A DNA stretch of 64,000 nucleotides, taken from Microcebus murinus (taxonomy: Eukaryota; Chordata; Mammalia; Primates; Cheirogaleidae). The notes under the pieces are model-generated. The model was not told the DNA's origin. It saw nothing but the letters and a program-made list of their open reading frames with translations, and searched no databases. Of the stretch, positions 36,280-50,929 are shown in pieces. Within the stretch, counting starts at the first letter, position 1; every line of letters starts with the position of its first letter. Made by a program: the position numbers and the translations under genes. The DNA lies in NCBI RefSeq assembly GCF_040939455.1, contig NC_134106.1, positions 80,793,001 through 80,857,000 on the forward strand, written 5' to 3'.

Positions 36280-37227
36280 ACCAGAGAAGTAGACAGCCAT
36301 CAGGTCAGCAAATTACCCAAGTATGCAAGAAGCTGGCTAGACCAAAGCTGTCCACAGTCACTGCCAAATCCTGCCTCCTGGGGGAATTTGGGCCTATTTT
36401 CCCAGAAAGCTTTGTCACTGGAATTTATTGAAAGCTCTTTACTTAATAATGTGCTTTCGACTTTTTAAGGCACTGTGGACATAAACAGTGTCAACGTGGC
36501 CACTTCTGCTCATTTGGCAAATATTTAAATATCTGCTCTGTTCAAGCTGTAGTCAATCAGAGATACAGCCTACCTTTGAGCACCTTAACTGGGCAGCAGG
36601 GAAGAGAAGAACTCAAGCAGTACAAAGTAGGGGTGGCCAAGTGCCACCAGAAGGGGAGATGGAGAACCACAAGGTTCAGAGGAGGGGAGAGAATTGCTGA
36701 TTTCTGCTGGTTGGAGAGGTGGGAAAATCCCAGAGCACCCTTGGAAAGGAATGATGCAGTATTTAGGCTGGGTCTTGAAGTGGGAGAAGTAGGGGGAGAA
36801 AGATGGCATTCTGGGTACTCTACCCAGAACCTGCACAAGCAAGGTGAGAGGTAGGGATTAGGAGAATGCGCACAGACACTGGTATGAAATAAGCATAGGT
36901 ACGTCAAGGGTAAGGAAAGAAACATGTTCCAAACAGGTGGGGTCAAGAGAGATGGCGGGGCATCTGGAACATTAGATTGAGTGGTCTGGGCTTTGTTCAG
37001 GAGGGGTAGGGAGCCCTGCATAGCAGGTTTGACACCCAAGGTTGAAGCAAAGGGCAAGTAGGGGCTTGCTCAGCACTACTTATCCGGCTAATCTGGATTG
37101 GCTAGAAGAAAATTGTGTTTGTGACCCACTGTCTGTTTTAACAAGGTGGAAAAGAAGCCCACGTTGGTGGCACAGTTGCAGCCTTGTCAGCTTTTCATTG
37201 AAAAGGGAGGTGAGTTATGTGAGGATA
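36280..37227. other. Unassigned, purine-rich in part
   Basis: 36,600-37,040 resembles an old G-rich interspersed repeat (gggtcttgaagtgggagaag; ctggaacattagattgagtg) that I cannot name. The 166-codon minus frame at 36,557-37,057 runs through it and has no domain that I recognise. Confidence 0.4.
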
Positions 37228-37465
37228 GTGCAGACCAGGGGTCCTCAAACGACAGCCCGCGGGCCACATGCAGCCCGCCGAGGACATTTATCCGGCCTGC
37301 CGGGTGTTTTTGCCACCGCTGCCTGTCCTGCTTAGCAGCCAACTTGTCCTGGGCCCACAGTGCGCATGTGTGGAATGTGCACCGCACTCTCCAATGGCCC
37401 TCCAATGGTCTGAGGGACAGTGAACTGGCCCCTGTTTTAAAAGTTTGAGGACCCCTGGTGCAGAC
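37228..37465. mobile_element. Well-preserved 222-bp hAT miniature transposon
   Basis: The element spans 37236-37457. The left end caggggtcctcaaac and right end gtttgaggacccctg are perfect 15-bp inverted repeats. It is flanked by a perfect 8-bp target duplication, gtgcagac, at 37228-37235 and 37458-37465, the hAT hallmark. The interior is GC-rich with many CpGs still present (cagcccgccgagg, ccgcgggcc-type blocks). That differs sharply from the decayed MER5 elements nearby and implies recent activity. It has no coding capacity, so a transposase was needed from elsewhere. I do not recognise it as a named human family. Confidence 0.95.
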
Positions 37466-39237
37466 TTTCCTGTTGCATTGTAGCCATGGTCATCTCTCTC
37501 CTTTTCTCTAACTTCTAACACTTTCTTTGTCTCTCTCTTCAAAGAAAGAGAAAGAAGTTTAAGAACTTGTCTTCCCCTGCTCCCAACATAATGTTTGTGT
37601 TGCAACTAATAACTGTGAAATCCAGAAGACAGAAAGAAAAATACCTGCTTGTTAAGAGGTTGGAGCATTAGTACAGTATTAACACTTCTGCGCCGCATTG
37701 GCTCTTATGTAAATATGGTAACTACTTTTCTTTTTCCTTTTCAAATATAAAGACAAAATTTAAGGGTCAGGCAGATTTCGCATAAAGGACTGACTTTTCT
37801 GCAAATGACATGTCTGGATTACCTTCATTGCATCTAATTGCTGTTCAATGTATTCTGAGAATTTTATGAGAAAGTTGGTAAATACTGCTGTGATTCAGCT
37901 CAAACTTAGAGTAGAGAGAGATCAACTTCCCTGTAGTTGAAATCACTTTGTATAAGTGTGATTTAAATTATCAAAAAAGTATTTACTGAGTGCTTTGCAC
38001 TGTGTTAGAAATGTTAGAGGATATAAACACCAGTAACAATAGTAACAAGAAAGTCGTCCATTGTCCTAAAAAACTCCCTCTTGAGTTCGCTGCTCCTTCC
38101 ATTGGGGGAAATGGTGAAATCATGTTAGCAGACTTTCTATTCTCAGTCCTAGAGTTTTCTTTACAACCAAGCAAACATTTCCCTAGATAAAATTTGCATG
38201 TCTCTAGTTTCTCAGTTCCGCTTCTTACTGTTCTCACGTTAATTCATAATTTCATTGTGACATGTGTTTGACGGAGTTTGAAAGAATCAAAACAAAGGGG
38301 GAAGAAAAAAACAATCACTTTTAAAAGGTAATGCTTAATTCAGCATGTGAATCTTAGACACATGACTAAGAAAATAAAATAGTGAAAGATCTTAGTTTTA
38401 ACATCTTGGTTTTAAATATTGGGCAATATTGTCTTATACCTACACCTTTTCTCATCAACCCACATGTCCAGTCTGGGATTAGGAAGACATCCGTACTCAA
38501 TTTATGGCACACCTGAAATTCTAGCACTTCCTCCATCTATTTCTGGGGTGACTGAATGACCACACAAAGCACTAAGTGCCAATTACTGCCATCTGTACTT
38601 ACCATCCTGCAAGGTGAGCACTGTCGTCCCCAGGAATAGACGAGGCAAGTGAGACTGAAAAGGTCCACTGGACAGAGTGGGCCTGGAGGTCACCTCAGGC
38701 CTCTCCTGTCAGTGATTTAGTGACGTTTGTGGCATCTACAGACACGGGTGTGTGTTGCTTAGCTGTCTTGTGACATTACAAAATAAAATGGATGCAAATA
38801 TTACTGTTTAGTTACTTCCAACTTCTCCAATCCTTATGCAGCTGCCAACATTCCCCTTCAGTTATTTCTGTACTCAAAGAGCTGTCTTTGGATCTCCATC
38901 CTGTCTTCTGGCATGTTCTCTGCTTATTGACTTATTGAAGTGAATCTCACCTTATTCCAAAGAGAAAAATTTAGGCAGCCTGTTGCTCGCTTACATGTGG
39001 TCCAAGTCTGTACAGCCCCCTCGGGGAGGTGTGCTAAGGATTTCTCAGAAACGGTGTTTGCATGTGTGGGAACAGTGATGACCAGAACATATTGACACTG
39101 TCCCATTTTCTGGGCACTTGAGTTTCAAGCGTTAAGACCTTGGAAGAGTACCAAAGCTGTGACCTCCTACGGGTTTTCCATCCAAATCAGTCCTCTGGCA
39201 TGGTAAAGAATGTGTTTGTAAAGTATACAGAAAAGAT
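37466..39237. other. Unique DNA, no gene seen
   Basis: Nothing that I can support except a weak MIR-like piece near 38,590-38,690 (caaggtgagcactgtcgtcc). No exon-like frames stand out. Confidence 0.4.
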
Positions 39238-39322
39238 GTGTGTGTGTGTGTGTATTTCTTTTATATATATGTATAACATATATATGTTACTATATATATA
39301 AAACATAATAAAAATATATATT
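39238..39322. repeat. (GT)n and (TA)n microsatellite
   Basis: gtgtgtgtgtgtgtgt, then several tatatata and tataacatatata groups with partial self-complementarity. Confidence 0.88.
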
Positions 39323-39324
39323 TG

Positions 39325-40016
39325 GTCTCTGCCCCTGGTTTCTGGCACAGAGCTAATCTCTTGGAATTTCCCAGGTGACAAAAGCATCTTTTGTTCTGAT
39401 GAGAGGACCCTTGATGGGCTCCTGAGTCCCAGGAGTTGGTCACCAGAGAGACAAGCCATGGTTAGAAACTTGGGGCTTTCAGCCCCATTCCCTATCCTCC
39501 ATGGAGAAAGGAGGGACTAGAGACTAAGTTAATCATTGGTCATATGTAAGTAATAAAGCCTCCATAAAGATCCCTCCCTGGACTACAGGGTTCGGAGAGC
39601 TTCTGGGTTGCTGAGCACGTGCAGGGTAGCCCATCCGGAGAGGGCACAGAAGCTCCACATCCCTTCCCGTGTACCTTGCCTATCGCTCCATCTGGCTGAT
39701 CATCTGTATCCTTTATCATGGTCTTTATTATATGACAAGCCAGTGAACATAAGTATTTCCCTGAGTTCTGTGAGCCATCCTAGCAAATTACCAAAACCTC
39801 AGGGTGTTGTAGGAGCCCTGATTCATAGCCAGCCAGCCGGATGTATAGGTGACAACCTGACACTTGCAGGTGGTGTCTGCAATGGGGAGCAGTCTTGTCC
39901 TTAACCTGAACCAACTGGAGTTAGCACCAGGATTGAACTGAATTGTAGACACCCAGCTTCTGTTACAAAATTTTTTCTTGGGGAAAAAACAGCCCCCACA
40001 TCTGGTCACAGAGGTT
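39325..40016 (+). mobile_element. LTR-type retroelement, family unassigned
   Basis: About 690 bases follow the order of a known mammalian LTR: ctctgcccctggtttctggc, gttctgatgagaggaccctt, agccatggttagaaacttgg and taataaagcctccataaaga. They continue with cctgagttctgtgagccatc, ggtgacaacctgacacttgc and finally cccccacatctggtcacaga. The signal AATAAAG lies at 39,551-39,557. I recognise the text but cannot name the subfamily. The start may lie slightly upstream, within the microsatellite. Confidence 0.65.
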
Positions 40017-40609
40017 TGTGGAGTGAGTTTAGAAAAGGAAAAATAGTTGCTTTTTAAATCTATTTCACATATATTTTTAGATTGCTCAAAATAATTATAC
40101 AACTCTGCAAGATGCAAAGAAAACATTTAGGGGAGGATAATGGTAAAAACTGTAAGTTCATGTTGAAGTTAAGCGGTGCCTTTCTTTGAAGAATTCAGGC
40201 ATACTTTGTTAAACCATAAGCTCCTTACTGTACTGCAAAAATATTTCTTTGTCTGTGGAGGGTTTTCCCTCTCAAGACACTTTGTATTTCGTTGGAAGTC
40301 AGGATATTTACTATGGAATCTGAACCGCACTTCTTTGGTCTGCTGAAAATTAGAAAATAAATGCGCGGCCAGTAGGTTATTGTTTTAAACTTAGTTGCGT
40401 GAGATTAACTTCTGGAACTGACCTCTAATGCCACAATTTCAGAATGCAATTGCAGCATTCATTTAAGCACCACATGTTTGGAAAGGTGTGTCTGGTGCCT
40501 GATGCCTTCTCAGCCTAGCAGGGATATGGTTGGAAGAGTCTTAATGAGAAATTATATAACAAGTCCAGCCTGTTAGCTCTTGGCTGTATAGGTAGATTTT
40601 TCTTTTCTT

Positions 40610-40975
40610 ATATTATTTTCAGCTTTACTAAGAAATAATTGACAAATAAAAATTGTATATATTTAAGGCATAGAACATGATTTAATATATGTATACATTG
40701 TGAAATGATTAGCACAATCAAGCTAATTAACACATTCATCACTTCACATAGTCACCTTTTGTGTGTGTGTGTGGTGAGATCTCTTAATATTAACTCTCGC
40801 AGCAAATTTCAAGAATACAATGCAGTGGTATTCGGTATAGTCACCACACTGTACAGAAGATTCTTAGAACTTATTCATCTCATGACAGAAGATTTGCACT
40901 CTTTGATCAACATCTCCCTTCCCTCCCGCCTCCCCTGGTAAACACCATTGTACCCTCTGTAAATCATTCTCATGG
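40610..40975 (-). mobile_element. L1: Antisense L1 3' UTR (L1MB/L1MC-like)
   Basis: Reversed L1 3' UTR: gaaataattgacaaataaaa, cacaatcaagctaattaaca, catcacttcacatagtcacc, a short GT run, and cagtggtattcggtatagtc followed by ctgtacagaagattcttaga. Confidence 0.85.
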
Positions 40976-41249
40976 TCATTCATCCCCTGGCAGAAAACTC
41001 TGTGACGGCCACTCTGGGAACTCAGGTGGACAAAATGTTCTGTTCTGAAATGGCTCAGCCTGAAAACCTCCCCCTGAGGCCCCACCCCAGCACGATTAAC
41101 CTCCAGTGCTTATTTGGCTCAATCGATCTAGATCTCTCAGTGGTCTTTGAAATGAAAATATAATACTTCATTCCGATTAGTATAGTGCTCAGCACAAGAA
41201 AAGAAAAAAGAAAAACAAAAATGAAAACACTTCAGCATGAAGACTTTGG

Positions 41250-41432
41250 GGTGTGTGTTGTGTGAATGCATATATTGTGTGAGTGTGGGGTGTTAGCGTG
41301 TGTGTGATGTGAATTTGTGTGTGGCGTGTGTGGTTTTTGCATGTGAGGAGCAAGTGTACATTGTGTGTTGTGTATGAGTGTTGCATGTGTGTTGTGCGTT
41401 TTGTATCGTGTGTGTTGTGGTGTATTGTACGC
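41250..41432. repeat. Imperfect GT-rich tract
   Basis: About 180 bases of interrupted gtgtgtgt, gtgttgtgtg and gcgtgtgtgtgatgtg. It is mostly purine-pyrimidine alternation. Histidine/threonine and cysteine/valine frames over it are artefacts. Confidence 0.85.
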
Positions 41433-41867
41433 GAGCACCCAGTGCTTGGCATATGTCTTGCTGGGTACCTGGTAGACATTTGTCACATGCAGGAAAGGAC
41501 ATGATTCCTGCCCTCTGTGGAGTGCATTGTTTAAACTCGCAGGTGCTTGTCAATTCCTTGGGCGTCGTCGTAAGACCTATTTATGTTCATTTCTCCCACC
41601 TTCCGCTCCGCAGGGAGGGAGGCGGTGCTGGCATAAAGGGTAGGGGCTCGGATGGGGAAAATATACTGTGTAACTAAACACGATTTTGCTCTTAGGTGTA
41701 GGTTTCAAGAAGCAGAAACTTATTTTCTTCCACGTTTACCTTTTCACATACTAAATAACTCCCTTCTTTATCATGTTTGCCTTTTACCGTCCGTCCATGC
41801 CCTGCAGAAATGTTAAGCTCCACGTTGGCGGCGATTTTGTCTAATGTTCCTAGACACACCCCAAGTA

Positions 41868-41940
41868 CCTAGAGCACTGCCTGGTGTGTAGCAGGTGCTC
41901 AGTAAAACTTGCTTAATGATTAAATGTAAAAATAAATAAA
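41868..41940 (+). repeat. L2/MIR-type 3' tail
   Basis: ctagagcactgcctggtgtg, tagcaggtgctcagtaaaac and ttgcttaatgattaaatg are the shared 3' end of L2 and MIR-class elements. Confidence 0.6.
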
Positions 41941-42066
41941 AACCTTGGTCCAAGTCAAGGTTTTTAGCCAAATTGTAGGTATTATTATCTCTCTAACAGT
42001 TTACTTTCAAACTCAGTAAGTCTTGGCAAGTAGTTTTTCAGGGTTTCTTCCTCTTGCTTCTCTCAG

Positions 42067-42285
42067 GCCCCAGCTTTGATCGAGACTTCTGCAGGATCAT
42101 CTCTCAGCCTGGCATCGTGGAGCTGGCCCCAGTGGGATGTCTCATCCTGCTTGGTCACTGGCCATGCCCGTCTCTGGGTCTCTGCTGCACGATGGCCAGT
42201 GTGTGTCTGCTGAGGTCTCACCTGGGGTTTGGGGCATCAAGCCACCCAGTGCTGATCGCCGTGGGCTTTGCCATTGCCTGTAGAG
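42067..42285 (+). other. Candidate exon, gene unknown
   Basis: A pyrimidine tract (ggtttcttcctcttgcttct) ends in cag at 42,064-42,066. The segment then runs 219 bases to a strong donor (tagag before gtgagg, GT at 42,286-42,287). One frame is open across the whole segment as part of a 227-codon frame from 42,054. The length is divisible by three, so skipping it would keep frame. The translated product (includes ISQPGIVELAPVGCLILLGH) is not recognised. It is more GC-rich than its flanks. It could be a noncoding-RNA exon or chance. Confidence 0.35.
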
Positions 42286-42456
42286 GTGAGGCCCCAAGAC
42301 TCCGGCCTCTTGGTTCCTCTCCAGGCCTCTTCTGCTCCACTGGTCTTTTCAGCAACTTCTTATGCCCCCCTTTGAGGCCGAGGAATTCTTGGCAGTTTCT
42401 ACTGCTCTGCTGGAGGCAGCTCAGTCTCCTGCAGGAGCTTGGTTTCACTAAGCGCT

Positions 42457-42583
42457 CTTTCCTTCCTTCCTTCCTTCCTTCCTTCCTTCCTTCCTTCCTT
42501 CCTTCCTTCCTTCCTTCCTTCCTTCCTTCCTTCCTTCCTTCCTTCCTCCCTCCCTCCCTCCCTCCCTCCCTCCCTCCCTCCCT
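42457..42583. repeat. (CTTC)n followed by (CCCT)n
   Basis: About 22 units of ccttcctt-type repeat, then about 9-10 units of ccct. It sits at the A-tail side of the reversed half Alu, so it probably grew from that tail. Confidence 0.95.
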
Positions 42584-42590
42584 CTCTTTC

Positions 42591-42749
42591 TTTATTTTTG
42601 AGACAAAGTCTCACTCTGTTGCCCAGGCTAGAGTGCAGTGGCTTCAGCCTAGCTCACAGCAACCTCAAACTCCTGGGCACAAGCGATCCTCCTGCCTCAG
42701 CCTCCTGGGTAGCTGGGACTACAGATGCATGCCATGATGCCTGGCTAAT
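42591..42749 (-). mobile_element. Alu: 5'-truncated Alu, right arm only
   Basis: A single reversed Alu arm, from tttgagacaaagtctcactc to atgcctggctaat, cut at 42,749. The left arm and linker are missing. The flanks agcgctcttt and agtgctgcttt may be a worn target duplication. Confidence 0.9.
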
Positions 42750-45700
42750 AGTGCTGCTTTCTCGAGGGCATCACCTCTCCCAGGCTACTCCTGAGGGACG
42801 AGGCCACCAGCCCCACAACTCAGCTTCTACTCCTCCCTCCAGGCTTGGCTGTAGAGCTGAGCTCTTGCTTTCTCTTTCCTTCTGCCCATGGGCTCATCCC
42901 TCTCGCCACAGGAAGGGCCTCCTGGCTGTGTGGTAGGAAGGTCTCCACAGTCCTTTTCCAGCCCTGCTTACTCTAGGTCCAAGACTGGGTCCAGTCTTCC
43001 TTCATGACTCTTGGGATGTAAAGCCCAGTTTGGGGAGTTCACAAAGTATCCCTTGTCCCTCTCAACAAAGCCTGGCACATTTTTTCACCATGTTTTAAAA
43101 TCTCTGAAATTAGGATGCATCTTGTCATAGATGATAGGTTCTCATTACTTGGCAGCATTTTTTTTTTCTTTCCTAGTGCATATATTACAACTAATGAAAT
43201 TTTTGCATAAGCTATTGTCTTGCTATGGACTTAAACTCTCTCCTGGAGTTCAAAGCCAAGCAATGCCTTCTTTGTTCTAGCCTTCATCTTCCTCTCTTCG
43301 AGGTGATGCCTTTTCTTTAAAAGTATGAAGCTGCCAGGCAGCCAGAAACTATTAAAGAGTAACCTTTAAAGAATATACGCTTGTTTCTTATATTCAAAAA
43401 TATGAATCCCAAGGGCATCAGATCACTTTGAATCAATGCAAATGAGGTTGGACCACCATAATGCAATAGACCAGCTTCCACACTCTACCTTGAAATGCAG
43501 CTAAAGGAAAAAGTGTGTCCACCTCACAGAGGCCTGGCCTTCTGTGAAGAAGAAAACATGCTGGTCAGTGAATAAGAATAGCGTGGCCTTTTGGCAGTTA
43601 TAAGTTTATTTTCGGCTAACAAGTCAGAATTCCATTCCATGCATCTGTCTCATGAGAACATCGTGAGTACAAGACACAGAACAGTCTGAATTTCTCAGTC
43701 TGTCTGTCTGAGACCCAGGCCCTAGGAATGAATCAACCCATAAGTCAAGGGCCATTTTTCAGGACACTTTGGGACTAACCAGATGTCCCGTCTAGGAAAA
43801 GTTTGACTTCAAACAATGCCTTTCTTTTAAGACTTCATATATTGAAGTCAGAATTTTCTGTGTCAGTTCTGTCTTTCTGTCTGTCTTTCTCTCTCTCACA
43901 CACACACTGCAATACAGACACACACAATAATGAACGAGTGGATAGTAAATAGAGAAGTGCCAAACCTTGCAATAACAACTGAATTTTTAAAAGTGTTGAT
44001 TAATCAGAACCTGGGCCCTCAGTTAGGAGTTGGTGATTACAAGACATAGGAGCTGGCCATGGCAGGTGCCAGGATCAGGTGTGGGCTGTCTTTGTTCAAG
44101 CAAAAAGTCATAGTCAGTATTCAGGAGTACCTCCCGGAACCCTGAGCAGGGGCGCAGACAGGCTTCCAAAAGGGCGGGGACCAGCCTTGAAGGTCGTCTA
44201 TCAGAGTCCAGAGGAGTTGCTCTTCATTTCTTATCTCTGCTCCTGGCTTTCCTTGCTTCTCTGATGTATGTAGGGGGAAACATAGCCACTCTGCATCTCC
44301 CAAATGGAGTTCAAAGCTAAACACTACTTTCTTTGTTTCTACTCCATCTACAACACATAGAAGTTAGCTCTGTGTATTTCAGTTTCAATGCAAAATTCTT
44401 GGAAGAGAGAATGTGAATTCCCTAGCTTGGGATATAGCAAAATACTTTTGGCCCCATCAATCTTGGTAATAGGTGTCCTGTAGGCTCACACCTGTCGCCT
44501 GGAGGTGGGGGTCAGGGAAATCAGTTTATTTTCCTAAGAAAGAGAGGTGTGCTGAGTTGACATCATCAACTCAAAGACATCTATGTACATGGTGAGAGAT
44601 TACATGCAGTATATTCACTCTCCTTCCTTAAGGAGACATTACATTCCAGCCCAGCATGTGTTGGTTCAAAGGATGATGTAACACAATGCTGAAGTTTTAT
44701 CAACCAAAGACATTTTACTACAGATGCTATCCTTATTATACGTGACACTGTGTGTGTATCTTAATGGAAAAGTATTACGAAGCTCACTTTGAGAAGCAAG
44801 CTGAGCTTTCTTACAAATACATTTAACTTTTCTGGAATGAGGCTTTTCCAGAGTTCCATTCTTAAAACAAATTTGAGTAAATCAAATCAAAATTTACCAT
44901 AAATATTAGTGGTAAATGAGAGGGCTAGGGGAAACAGTTCTGAATTATATCAATATAATACTTTACAAATATACAACAAGAAAACATTACAATTTAAAAT
45001 AATGTACACTAATGCAATTCTAAGAAAATATAGAAATATGGCTTCAATGGCTCCTATGGGTCTTTCTTGGCTGATAGAGAGCAAGGTATAAGATTTGGAA
45101 GAGATTGCAAAGGAGAGGGCAGATAAGAGGGAGAGGAAAAGAGGAGAAAGGGATGCAAAGGGGAAGAGGGAAAGAAAAAAAGGTCTATGGAGTGAGATCC
45201 TCTAAGTATTCAGATGCTACCCTCACTATTCTCCAGGCAAGGAAAGCTTAGACAAGAATGGTGTAGGAGATGGCAGGTGGCCACTGTCATGGCTCTCCAG
45301 GCTCAAGGCTAGGGGGCCCGCTTGGAGGCTCTCTGCCTTGGCTACTACACAACTACCCAGAACTCATTGATTGTTTGGCATGTGCTGTCTTCTCTCTGCA
45401 GAACATCTTGGTAGGAACACCACAGTAGAGGATTTACGTTTGCAATCCCCTTCATTATCTCTGCCTTAAGAATAATTGTTAGCTTTCATCTGGCACAGTG
45501 TCTCATTTTCTCCTGGGTCACAGCTCTTGATAACCTTATTATTGTCTCCTGGACCAGGAGCTTCTCCAAGGAAGTGAAGGAGGAGTTTCTGGCATGGGTT
45601 GAGGGCCAAAAGTGTGTTCAGAAGGAAGCCACACTTAGCAGTTGCAATTTGCACTGTGGCACGTAGGTGAGACAAGACAACGGGAAGGTGTTTAAAAGGA

Positions 45701-45876
45701 GAAAGAAGCACAAAATGTTAAGCCCTTCCAGCCTTGTTGTGTTACTTAGTGTCGCGGTTGTCAGCTGACGCGGTTGGGTCAAGACCCTTTTTGTGGTCTT
45801 GGGTGTAATATTTCAAAGCAGGGCTCACATTAATAAAGGCAAGGTCTAGTACAAAGGCTCTAATTATCTGTGCTTC
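42750..45876. other. Mostly unique DNA, no gene supported
   Basis: There is a short CA run at 43,898-43,925. The phrase tggagttcaaagc occurs in two similar contexts (43,246 and 44,305), perhaps from two copies of an old repeat that I cannot name. 45,090-45,180 is purine-rich. No trustworthy exon was found. Confidence 0.4.
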
Positions 45877-48955
<3,079 letters not shown>

Positions 48956-48959
48956 TTGT

Positions 48960-49182
48960 CAGTGCGCCAAACAATGCTTCAGTGCTTTTTAACTTATTCA
49001 GTCCTCAAAACAACCCAATAAGGTGGAGACTATTAAAAACACTGTTTTGTTATTAAGGCAACTGAGACACGAGAGAAGTTAAGTGACTTGCTCAGTGCCA
49101 CACAGGTAGTATGTGGTAGAGCGGGGGCATATCTGGGGTGATCGGGCTCCAGTGCTGATGCTGGTAACCACCATAGGATATT
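48960..49182 (+). repeat. MIR: MIR SINE, near full length
   Basis: gcttcagtgctttttaactt, cagtcctcaaaacaaccc, taaggcaactgagacacg, then agtgacttgctcagtgccac and acaggtagtatgtggtagag run in MIR order. Confidence 0.85.
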
Positions 49183-49227
49183 TCCTCTAGTTCTAGAAAG
49201 CAAGCCTCAAGCTCCTACATAGAATAG

Positions 49228-49252
49228 GGTGTGTGTGTGTGTGTTTTGTGTG
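49228..49252. repeat. Short (GT)n run
   Basis: gtgtgtgtgtgtgtgttttg between two MIR copies. Confidence 0.8.
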
Positions 49253-49289
49253 TTTGTTTACTTTATGAACAATGGCAGTGGCCAATGCA

Positions 49290-49545
49290 GACCAATAAAA
49301 AGCAACAGTGTGAAGGGCAAAGACCATCACCTTTGGACCAGTAAGCTGACTCCCAATCCAGTTCTTCCACTCACTGAGTGGTCTTGGGCAGGTTCTTTAA
49401 TCTCTCTGGAATGTCTGTTGCTATTTATAAAACAAAGGTAGTAATACCGTACATGGAGTTATGAGCATTCCATGTGATGGCCTATTAAAGCACCTAATTC
49501 GATGTCAGACACCCAGTAGGTGTTGATACCTAGACATTTCATTCC
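49290..49545 (+). repeat. MIR: MIR SINE, near full length
   Basis: agtgtgaagggcaaagacca, ctcactgagtggtcttgggc, ttctttaatctctctggaat and cacctaattcgatgtcagac are MIR blocks in order. The end is cagtaggtgttgatac. Confidence 0.8.
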
Positions 49546-49897
49546 CACATAAAGTGTCAACTATGGAGCATGGGTCAGATGAGCAGTTAAGAAAGCTGTG
49601 GCAAAGCAAGTTGGAAAGGGCAAGTGATTTTGTGCTCTCTTTGGGGAATTCAGGGTAACATTTGTGCTACCTAAAAGAGCAGTTAAAATCTCAATGGTGG
49701 CTTGGGATACAGTTCCTTATGGGTGAGGCTGATAGGGGCTCCTGCTCTGTGAAATGTCATTTTGAAATCTGGGTAAACCGGTGAGGCAGTTGATGTTGAG
49801 CATGACCCTTCTGACTTCTCAGTCTGCCCTTCATCTTTGCTCCTGGGAAGATACTTCCGTGAACTACACAGGGGTCTCCACAGGACTGAACATCTTT

Positions 49898-50413
49898 ACG
49901 TAGAACAGAAGTTATCAAACTTTTGGCCTAACGATTCCTTTACATTCCTAAAAATTATTGAGAACTTTAAAGAGCTTTTGTGTACATGGTTAGCTCTACT
50001 GGCATTAACCATATTGGACATTAAAATTGAGAAATTAAAAAATAAATTTTAATTGAACATTTAAAAATACCAATATACTCATTACCTGTTAACATAAAAA
50101 CACCTCTTTTATAAAAATAATTTTTTAAACAAATAAAGCCAAAAGAGTGGCATTGTTTTTACATTGTTTACATTGTTTTGGAAATCTCTTTCATGTTCAG
50201 CTCAACAGAAGACAGGTGAATTTCATATCTGCTTGTGCATTTAATCTTTGAGATATTATACATCATATAGCTACTGGAAAGCTCCGTGGTATGGATGTGA
50301 GAGAATGTGTATGAAAAAGATACATGCCATTTGTGAATTATAATGAAAGCAGTTTTGACCTCGAGGACTTTTTGAAAGGGTGTCAAGGACCTTTGAGAAT
50401 CACTAACATAGAA
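49898..50413. mobile_element. Charlie-group hAT transposon, 500 bp
   Basis: A nonautonomous hAT at 49906-50405. The left end cagaagttatcaaac and right end gagaatcacta are worn forms of 'cagtggttctcaaac' and 'gagaaccactg'. Inner blocks include ttattgagaactttaaagag and ttttgacctcgaggactttt. The 8-bp flanks are acgtagaa (49898-49905) and acatagaa (50406-50413), with one mismatch. The family is Cheshire/Zaphod-like by memory. Confidence 0.82.
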
Positions 50414-50929
50414 TATCTTTTTCTTTTAATAATTTTTTTGAACTTTCTCAAAATCCTTTTTCAACTTCTCCCTCCTAATACCTGTGTTCAACCAATCACA
50501 ATTGCTAATTATTCTTCTTTCAAAATTCCTGGGTTTGGCAACTCGGGGGACAGTAGATGGCGTTCTTTGGTCTTCAGATGTCTCCCTTCCTCCCTCCTTT
50601 CTTCTTTCCTTTCCTAAGGACTGTTCTTTCCTTTCCACTCCCAGTGGTACAACCTCAGAAGGTTTTCCATCCAGGCTAGAGCCTCATAACGGTCTCTCTG
50701 CCTCTGAGACCTGGCAACTACCAGGCTGTCCTTTACCTGACATCATTCACAATTCGCTTCCTTCCTCAAAAGCCTTGGCCTTGGATAACATTTATTAATT
50801 CTGGGTTATCTCTTATAAAGATTCCAAAAAAGTTTTCAACCAAAGAGTAAAAAAAAAAAAAATTTAGTATGTGTAAAGAATCTTAGGCATCTTTGCTGAT
50901 AAACTTCAGAAATTATGTTAGCAGATTTC

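Noticed and set aside
36557..37057. 166-codon minus frame
   Set aside because: Serine/proline/leucine-rich by base composition, overlaps what looks like an old repeat, no domain.
37236..37457. The hAT miniature element as SPIN
   Set aside because: SPIN ends differ in sequence as I recall them (cagtggttctcaacc-type). The ends here are caggggtcctcaaac, so that name is not applied.
41189..41553. Histidine/threonine-rich frames on the minus strand
   Set aside because: Direct translation of the GT-rich tract.
42054..42737. 227-codon frame as a whole protein
   Set aside because: Its second half is the CTTC/CCCT microsatellite and the reversed half Alu. Only the first part (42,067-42,285) is kept as an exon candidate.
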